Source of the DNA: Caecitellus pseudoparvulus
Lineage: Eukaryota > Bigyra: Bicosoecida
DNA: 64,000 nt
Assembly (NCBI GenBank): GCA_965644315.1
Contig: CBFFRQ010000067.1
Coordinates: 62,001-126,000 of the forward strand
Direction of reading: 5' to 3'
Shown here: positions 54,781-61,268 of the stretch, piece after piece
How the letters are laid out: each line of letters opens with the position of its first letter
How positions within the stretch are numbered: position 1 is the stretch's first letter
The notes under the pieces: generated by a model
Told to the model about the DNA's origin: nothing
What the model saw: only the letters and a program-made list of their open reading frames with translations
Database searches by the model: none
Program-made: the position numbers and the translations under genes

Positions 54781-56271
54781 TCAGCCCAGTGCTGCAGCTC
54801 TGAAGTACATGATTCGAGCACGACCCTGCCGAGTGCTGGTGCCGTTCCAAACCGCATCCTTTGCTGCTCGTGCGGCAGTGTTCCCTGCTTGAAGCCTGGC
54901 TCGTAGAGGGGCAGCCCGAGGCCCCGCCAGGGCAAGCAGCTCCCGCACAATGCCGACGTGTCCGTTCTTCACTGCAGATCGAAGGCCAGCGTCGGGCCCT
55001 TGTCTGTCCGGGGCATGCACGTCCACTTCACGGGAATCGTTCAATGCAAGTAAGTCGCACACGACCTGGAAATGCCCGTTGCGGCAAGCCCACCGGAACG
55101 CAAACTCCGGGCCAGCTCTGTCGCCGGCATGTACATCGACAGCCTGTTCGCTCGTCAACGCAAGAAGCTCTCGCACAACTTCGACGTGGCCGTGACGGCA
55201 GGCTGTCTTGAAGGCAGCCTCGGACCCGGTCACGTCGCCCACGTGGACATTCACTGCATGGCCATGCGCTGACGCAAGGATGAGGCGCAGTACCCCCACG
55301 TGCCCAAACTCACACGCGCCAAGGAATCCAGACTCCAGGACGCCGGCACTGCCTGTGCCGCTCCCCACCTGTCGATTGCCTTCAAGACTTAGCAACGCAG
55401 CCACCACGCCCACGTGCCCTCCTGCACACGCTGCCCGGAAGGCGGATCCATCGTCTGTCCACACGTCAATTGTTCGGTCGCCATCTAGGCTCAGCAGCTC
55501 CCGCACGATCGCCGCATGCCCTTCAACACAGGCCCGCCTGAAGCTGGCCTCAGGCCCAGTCTGATCACCTGCATGCACGTCCACTGCTCGCTCACCCGTC
55601 AGTGCCAGCAGCTCGCGCACGACATGCAAGTGTCCATGGCGGCAGGCTCGACGAAGCGCTGCTTCGGGCCCATCCCAGTCCTCCGCGTGGACGTGAACAG
55701 CACGGCTCCCACTCAGTGCGAGTAGCTCACGTACCACTTCCACGTGGCCGTTCTGGCAGGCCCATCTCAGAGCGGCAGCAGGCCCAACGGCACTGCCCAC
55801 ATTCACGTCGATGGCTCGCTCCCCGGTCAGGTCTAGCAGCTCGCGCACGACTGTCACGTGGCCTGCTTTACATGCTGCCCTGAAACCAGCTTCAGGACCA
55901 ACAGCGTCTGTAACGTGTACATCCACTGCGGCCGCCCCTGTCAGGGCCAGTAGAGCACGCACCAGATCTGTGTGGCCAGAGGCACATGCGACGAGAAAGC
56001 CAGCACTTGTGTCGGCCGACGTCAGGGTGTGCAGGTCACACCCAGACGTCTGCATGATTCCGTTGAGGATATCCATTAGACGTGGTGCATCCTGGGTGCG
56101 GCAGGCGGCTTTCCACTGCCGCGCGTAGGCGCTGGGGTCCATACTTGTTGCTATGGCGTGGTGAAGGCCAGATTCCGCAGCCCCCCCTCGTAGTGCTGCC
56201 CGATTTGCGGGCAGGCGTTCAACTCCCGACACGCACAGTACCATGAAACTGACCCCTCTATGGCGCGTCAT
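54781..56271 (-). CDS. Ankyrin-repeat protein with 38-residue period
   Basis: A single exon of 496 aa from ATG 56271. The Met before DPSAYARQWKAACR is an alternative start. From about residue 75 to 460 it is built of about ten ankyrin repeats of the pattern GPEAAFR-ACR-GHVEVVREL followed by LALTGERAVDVHAGD. The period is 38 residues, so each unit has about five extra residues in the loop compared with the 33-residue canonical repeat. The product is a protein-binding scaffold with an unknown partner. Its loop wording (LLAL-GDRAID) is shared with the Pro-Ala-tailed protein at 17662-20278. The C-terminal 40 residues are basic and not ankyrin-like. Confidence 0.88.
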   Translation of the reverse strand: MTRHRGVSFMVLCVSGVERLPANRAALRGGAAESGLHHAIATSMDPSAYARQWKAACRTQDAPRLMDILNGIMQTSGCDLHTLTSADTSAGFLVACASGHTDLVRALLALTGAAAVDVHVTDAVGPEAGFRAACKAGHVTVVRELLDLTGERAIDVNVGSAVGPAAALRWACQNGHVEVVRELLALSGSRAVHVHAEDWDGPEAALRRACRHGHLHVVRELLALTGERAVDVHAGDQTGPEASFRRACVEGHAAIVRELLSLDGDRTIDVWTDDGSAFRAACAGGHVGVVAALLSLEGNRQVGSGTGSAGVLESGFLGACEFGHVGVLRLILASAHGHAVNVHVGDVTGSEAAFKTACRHGHVEVVRELLALTSEQAVDVHAGDRAGPEFAFRWACRNGHFQVVCDLLALNDSREVDVHAPDRQGPDAGLRSAVKNGHVGIVRELLALAGPRAAPLRARLQAGNTAARAAKDAVWNGTSTRQGRARIMYFRAAALG

Positions 56272-56710
56272 ACATCGGTTGTTTCATCGGTTTGGTTTTG
56301 ATCCCTCATTGAAGCCGGGAGCCAAATAAAGTTTGCAAGGTCATTTCACCCCAGAGCCGACCTCTTGCAGCACCCAAGGGAGGCAACCAAGGTACGTACG
56401 CGCACCTCCCTTTATGGAAGAAGGATGCTACACCGTCACACCATGAAAGGCGGGCGGAGGGCCTTGGTTTTTAGGATAGGATACTCGCTTCCGCGCCTGC
56501 TGGATGCTCAGTCTTCATGATCCCCGCCGAAGTCACACTGTATCGATTGAACCAAAACCTAACATTTAACAAAGGATAATACGTTTCTTGAATGCTCTCT
56601 GCAGCACGCTTGTGGCTCATCGTAAGGCAAGTCAGGGTGCAGGGGCAGGCACTGCTTGGCTGGGTGTGCTGCAATTTCCGCGCTATCCGGTGGCTGGGCG
56701 TTGAGCCACC
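56272..56710. promoter_or_regulatory. Divergent promoter region, ankyrin gene / VPS9 gene
   Basis: 439 bases with AT-rich patches (56270-56345 and 56520-56600) unlike the GC-rich exons, lying between outward-facing starts. It contains one copy of the over-represented word CAATTTCCGC at 56672. No gene is seen. Confidence 0.4.
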
Positions 56711-59650
56711 ATGCTGGGGCGCATCCGGGGCCTGTTCTCGAAGAAAAGCAGGGAAGATGAGCTGGAAGAGCGACTGGCCCTGCTGGCCGGCCAGTCTGCC
56801 GCATGGCAGGAGAGTCTCGACGCCCACTTGGCTGGCGCGGCAGCGTGTGCCGACAGCATCGCGGAAGCAGTGGGTGCGGCCGAGCTACGCATGCAGATGC
56901 TGCTGCGGTGGGGGGAGGCAGAACACATTCCCGTGTTCTTGGAGTACGCCTCTCTGCGCGTGCAGCGCGTGGCCCGGCGTTGGCGCTTGCACCGCCAACT
57001 CGCCGGCCTCTGCACCGTGCACAAGCGGCAGTGTGAGGAGGAGGCAGAGGAGGTTCGTGGCGTGCTGACGGCGCTGGTATCCTCTGCGCAGGGTCGAGGT
57101 GAAGCTGTGGAGCTGGGCCCACCTCGCTGTGCGATGGGCCCACCTGCGGAGATCTTGAAGGGCGAGGCTTCCGTGCACTCGCTGCGCCTGGCGCTGCGGA
57201 GGTGCGAGGAGTCACTGGAAGCCACAGCGGCCGCAGCACGCGCGGCCACTGACGCCATGGCACGCCTGTCCGCTGCCGACAGGGGGCGGCGCATCGTGAC
57301 AGCGGCTGAGCACGTCGCCATGCGAGCCAGCAGCAGTCGCACCGTGGGGTTTGCCATGACTCCCCCGCCGGACACACCCGCTGACGCCCCCGCACCTCAA
57401 AAGGTCACACTCACTGACGCGGAACGGGACACAGTGCAGGCCGCAGCCCGGTACATCTGCTTGCTGCGTGACCCGGTCGTGCGGGCGGCAGTGACCACCC
57501 GAGCACCGCTGACGGGGCGCCTGTACTTGGCACCCCCCTTCCAAGGGGGGCGCGAGGACGCGCACATCAGCAGCGCATCAACTTGGTTGACTCCATCTCC
57601 CCGCCCCCTCCCCCCTGACGCCACTGAGGCGGACTGCTGCCCTGACTTTGTGGCACTGGTGCAGGGGGGGGCGGCGGCAGAGGCGGCACCGCCGTCGCCG
57701 CTCCCGCTGCCGCTGCGAGCTGCTGCGTTGCAGCCCATTGACTTGCAGCCCACACCTGTGTCCCCCGAGTTGTCGCGTCACGCCGCCAGCTCGGTGGCAT
57801 GGCTGTGGATGCAGCCGCCAGGGTCGGGGCAGCCGCACCACTGCGTGCGTCTACTGCTGTCCCCTGCTCACCAGAACACGTTGACAGAACACTGGCATGC
57901 AGTGGGGCGGCACCACAGTGTGTTCTTGGACACGGTTGGGGACAGTCGCGTGCACCACGGCAAGCTGGTGGCCGCCTGGTGCATGCGGAATTTGGGTTTC
58001 GACCCGCTGAACGCTGTGAGGTGGGCCCATGTGCAGGGCACCCTGCGCCGAGCAGCCACCAGTGTGAAGGCCCCTGCACCCCCCTTGCAGCCGCCCTCAG
58101 TAGCGGCATGCCCTCAAGAACAGGGAGGTGCGGCGGCCGCCCCACCGGCTACTCCAGCAGCCACAGCATCGACTGGGACAGTCGCGAGCCCCCCTGTACC
58201 CCCCACTACCAGTGCCTCCCCACAGGTCACCCCTCCCAGCCTGCGCTCTCGCCCAGCATCACGCAGCGTCAGCGGTGGGTCAGGCTCCAGTCTGCTGCAA
58301 CGCCTGCGCCGCGGCAAGAGCGGCAGCTCCACGAGCGTGACGGAACAAGCACACGCTGACGCGGTGTCGGAGGGGTTGACCCCGCCACAGGTGGGTGACT
58401 CCAATTTCCGCCCTCGGTTCCCTCGCCCACACCTCGTGAACGACTTCGCCAAGTGGTTCGCCCGCGAAATCGCCAAGGAAGTGGAGCCGGCGCTGCTGCA
58501 GCGAGGTCGCACCTTGTCGCAGTCGGCGAGCGTAGCCGCTGACACGGCCTCCCCCAGCACGCCCGATGGGCCCACCCGCCGCAGCTCCAGCCGCGTCGCT
58601 GGCGCGCCCGATACCCTCACCTGGTGGCGCACGCACGCACTGCCCATGGTGCGGCGGTTGCTGTACACGCGGTTGCACGCGTTGACGTTTGGGGTGGGGC
58701 GGGCAGTGTGGGCGCCCCCAGCCGTGGGGGGTGCTGCGCGCATCTTGCGGCAGGACGCACGGTGGCGCCGCAAGGCCCCTGCAGTCGCCCTGCTGCCCCT
58801 GCACGCCCTGAACATTTCCGAGAAAGTTCTGCCTCGGTCTGAGGTATCTGACCCGGCCCTGCTGGCTGTGCCACGGGCTCTGCTTGGCACTCTGGAGACA
58901 CTCATGACGCCGGACAGCATGCTGCACTGCCTGCGCACGGCCGTTGACTTCATGCTGCTGGAGCTGCGCCTGCGACGGGGGGGTGCCAACGTGCAGGTCG
59001 CAGCTGACGACCTCATCCCGCTCCTCATCGGCACACTGGCTCGCTCGTCCATGTCGCAACCCCACGCCGCTCTGGCCTTCATGGCCAACTTCGGCATGGG
59101 TGGGGACGCCGCTGCCGACACAGGTTCTGTCGGCTTTCTCCTCGCCGTCTTTCAAACCGCCCTCATGCAAGTGTGTCAGTGGCGGGTGGCGTCGGCCAGC
59201 TCCACGCCCGGGCCGGCTGGCAGCCCTGAGCCGCCCACACCGACCGTGGACGCGTCCCCCCTCGGCCGACCATCAGATACCAGTGTCGTGCCGGATGACG
59301 CTGCGGTGGTGGGGGATGGCGCTCGGGGGCGGGGCTCGACAGGGGATGCCGTGGAGCTGGACGGCGTGCTGCGGAAATTGGACTCTGGCCGTGCAAGCAG
59401 CACCCCCATCCTGGGGGGTGCAGGGGGAGACACCGCCGCGAGTGGCCCTGTGACGGAGTGGGTGGACTCTGCCGGGGACTCGGAGGGCGAGGAGGGGGGC
59501 GATGGGGGCGACTTGGGGGATACATTCGGCATGGACATGGTGGGGTCAGCCAGCGATGCGCATGCCGCAGACCGCGCTGGGCGCCAGGAGATGACTGAGT
59601 GGATCCTGGACCACAAGGTGGTGCAGGAGACGCTGGCACTGTTCTCGTGA
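56711..59650 (+). CDS. VPS9-domain protein, probable Rab5-family GEF
   Basis: A single exon of 979 aa. The N terminus is a coiled coil (SKKSREDELEERLALLAGQS) with an IQ-like stretch (LRVQRVARRWRLHRQL). The VPS9 domain lies at about residues 706-820, with HCLRTAVDFMLLELRL, VAADDLIPLLIGTLARSSM, the catalytic-type Asp-Asp-Leu/Pro segment, ALAFMANFGMGG and SVGFLLAVFQTALMQV. VPS9 domains catalyse nucleotide exchange on Rab5/Rab21-type GTPases in early endocytosis. The linker regions are Ser/Pro/Ala-rich and the C terminus is acidic (DSEGEEGGDGGD). No FYVE, UIM or RIN-type SH2 domain is seen. ATG 56711 is the first in-frame Met. Confidence 0.82.
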   Translation: MLGRIRGLFSKKSREDELEERLALLAGQSAAWQESLDAHLAGAAACADSIAEAVGAAELRMQMLLRWGEAEHIPVFLEYASLRVQRVARRWRLHRQLAGLCTVHKRQCEEEAEEVRGVLTALVSSAQGRGEAVELGPPRCAMGPPAEILKGEASVHSLRLALRRCEESLEATAAAARAATDAMARLSAADRGRRIVTAAEHVAMRASSSRTVGFAMTPPPDTPADAPAPQKVTLTDAERDTVQAAARYICLLRDPVVRAAVTTRAPLTGRLYLAPPFQGGREDAHISSASTWLTPSPRPLPPDATEADCCPDFVALVQGGAAAEAAPPSPLPLPLRAAALQPIDLQPTPVSPELSRHAASSVAWLWMQPPGSGQPHHCVRLLLSPAHQNTLTEHWHAVGRHHSVFLDTVGDSRVHHGKLVAAWCMRNLGFDPLNAVRWAHVQGTLRRAATSVKAPAPPLQPPSVAACPQEQGGAAAAPPATPAATASTGTVASPPVPPTTSASPQVTPPSLRSRPASRSVSGGSGSSLLQRLRRGKSGSSTSVTEQAHADAVSEGLTPPQVGDSNFRPRFPRPHLVNDFAKWFAREIAKEVEPALLQRGRTLSQSASVAADTASPSTPDGPTRRSSSRVAGAPDTLTWWRTHALPMVRRLLYTRLHALTFGVGRAVWAPPAVGGAARILRQDARWRRKAPAVALLPLHALNISEKVLPRSEVSDPALLAVPRALLGTLETLMTPDSMLHCLRTAVDFMLLELRLRRGGANVQVAADDLIPLLIGTLARSSMSQPHAALAFMANFGMGGDAAADTGSVGFLLAVFQTALMQVCQWRVASASSTPGPAGSPEPPTPTVDASPLGRPSDTSVVPDDAAVVGDGARGRGSTGDAVELDGVLRKLDSGRASSTPILGGAGGDTAASGPVTEWVDSAGDSEGEEGGDGGDLGDTFGMDMVGSASDAHAADRAGRQEMTEWILDHKVVQETLALFS

Positions 59651-59766
59651 ACCAGGCGCGTGGTGGGCAATGCACACACTGCTCGGAGCACCCCACCTCT
59701 TCACCTGGACGCCATCAGAGCGCTGTGACCCACACGGCGGAGTTGCCACACGCCACGCGAGGTGGG

Positions 59767-60969
59767 TCACTGGGCGGTGCACGCCTGCGCACAGATGGAG
59801 GAAGTTGGCGCGTCTCCATCGTCGTCGTCGCCCTCGCCGCCGCCCTGGGCTGCGGCAGCCCACCCGCTGGCTGGCCCGACAGCGGCGTCACCACCCGGCG
59901 ACCCGCCCGCGCTCGCGTACTTGCGCACGAACTGTGACACCGTCTGGAAGAACTGGGGCAGGTACCGCATCAGCGTGTCGTTGTGCCCGGTGCCCTCCCA
60001 GATCTTGAGGGTCTTGTGCTCGGCAGGGGCAGAGCTGGCGTCGAAGTTGGCCTGGCCGTGGTCCACCGGCACGATGCGGTCGCTGTCTCCGTGCAACACG
60101 AGCAGGGGGGTGTGCACTTTGCTCAGGGTGCCTGCGTTGTTGAACGGGTCGGCCAGCATGCCCGACGACAGCAGCGGCTTCACCTGGGGCATGGCTTGCA
60201 CCAGCTGCTGCGCCATGGGCAGGGTGAAGAGCTGCGCGATGCCGGCATCCAGGATGAGGCCTGCGACGGGAGCAGGTCGCGCCGCGACCATGGCGACCGC
60301 CGCCACGCTGCCGATGGAGCGCCCCAGCACGAACAGCGGCGCTTCGGGGTGAATGCCGGCAGACTTCAGCAGTTGCGGCAGGCGCTTGGCCACTGCCGCA
60401 CCGTGCCGTGCGAGGGTACTGATGCCTGGCATGCCGGTTGACCAGCCGTACCCCGCGAAATCCACCACCAGCAAGTTGACGTTCGGGAAGGCCTCGCCGC
60501 GGGCATCCGTCCACAAACCGGCCATGTGGTCATAGTCAGCCGCGATCTCGCCATTGCCGTGCCACAGCAGGACAACGGGGCGGGGAGGGGGGGGCGGCGC
60601 CTCACCTGACGCGTCCACAGCCGGCGACGCAGCCTGGCTCGGGCCTGCTGGTGCCACACCCTCCTCAGCCTCACACGATGCAGCAGCGGATGGCGTAGAG
60701 TCTGCGTCACGTGCACGTGGTGTGGCTGCGCTCTCCTTTGAGCTGGGAGCGCTGGGCGCCGCCTCCGCTGTGGCTGGCTTGCTGGCGACTTTAGCGGGAG
60801 TACTGGCGGCTTTGGCAGGAAAGCAACGCCAGCCCAACTTGACTCCTTCCTCCACAGGCAGGGAGCCGTCGATGGTGCCTGGGATGTGGGAGGAACCCTT
60901 GTACGCAGGTCGGGGGTGGAATGCAACCTGTGTGAACATGGGGTTGTCCAGGAACCCGGAAATGTCCAT
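59767..60969 (-). CDS. Alpha/beta-hydrolase (serine hydrolase) family protein
   Basis: A single exon of 400 aa from ATG 60969 (MDISGFLDNPMFTQVAFHPR). The fold markers are in order: PVVLLWHGNGEIAADYDH (oxyanion region, about residue 135), NLLVVDFAGYGWSTG, the nucleophile elbow FVLGRSIGSVAAVAM (Ser about 215), LLVLHGDSDRIVP (acid, about 292) and WEGTGHNDTLMRYL (His about 326). These are typical of ABHD-type cytosolic hydrolases and the bem46/ABHD13 group. About 80 low-complexity Ala/Ser/Pro residues are inserted before the HGNG strand. No signal peptide is seen and the substrate is unknown. The stop lies 116 bases from the convergent VPS9 stop. Confidence 0.88.
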   Translation of the reverse strand: MDISGFLDNPMFTQVAFHPRPAYKGSSHIPGTIDGSLPVEEGVKLGWRCFPAKAASTPAKVASKPATAEAAPSAPSSKESAATPRARDADSTPSAAASCEAEEGVAPAGPSQAASPAVDASGEAPPPPPRPVVLLWHGNGEIAADYDHMAGLWTDARGEAFPNVNLLVVDFAGYGWSTGMPGISTLARHGAAVAKRLPQLLKSAGIHPEAPLFVLGRSIGSVAAVAMVAARPAPVAGLILDAGIAQLFTLPMAQQLVQAMPQVKPLLSSGMLADPFNNAGTLSKVHTPLLVLHGDSDRIVPVDHGQANFDASSAPAEHKTLKIWEGTGHNDTLMRYLPQFFQTVSQFVRKYASAGGSPGGDAAVGPASGWAAAAQGGGEGDDDDGDAPTSSICAQACTAQ

Positions 60970-61268
60970 GGTGTGCCGGGCAGTGGGCTGTGTCCGAGGC
61001 GAAACGTGCGCGAAACGACAGGCGGCAGTACCGACACGCGGCAAAGTCACACTCCCTTTCACAGAAAAACTGAGAGATTGAACAAATTATGATTTCCACT
61101 TTACAGGAATTCTCCTAGTCGCTCTTCCGGGCTGTGGTCATTCAAATTTTGGCCGTCAAGTGCTTCTCCTGTGCCGCCCCGAAGCCACCTCACTCTGCGC
61201 CTTTCGTTCTCCCCTGCACACTCTGCTTCGAGCACGCCTGGGCGTCAGCTTCGCTAGAGTTGGAAAAG
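60970..61268. promoter_or_regulatory. Divergent promoter region, hydrolase / Clu-domain gene
   Basis: 299 bases between outward-facing starts, AT-richer at 61070-61160. No ORF or RNA gene is seen. Confidence 0.4.
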
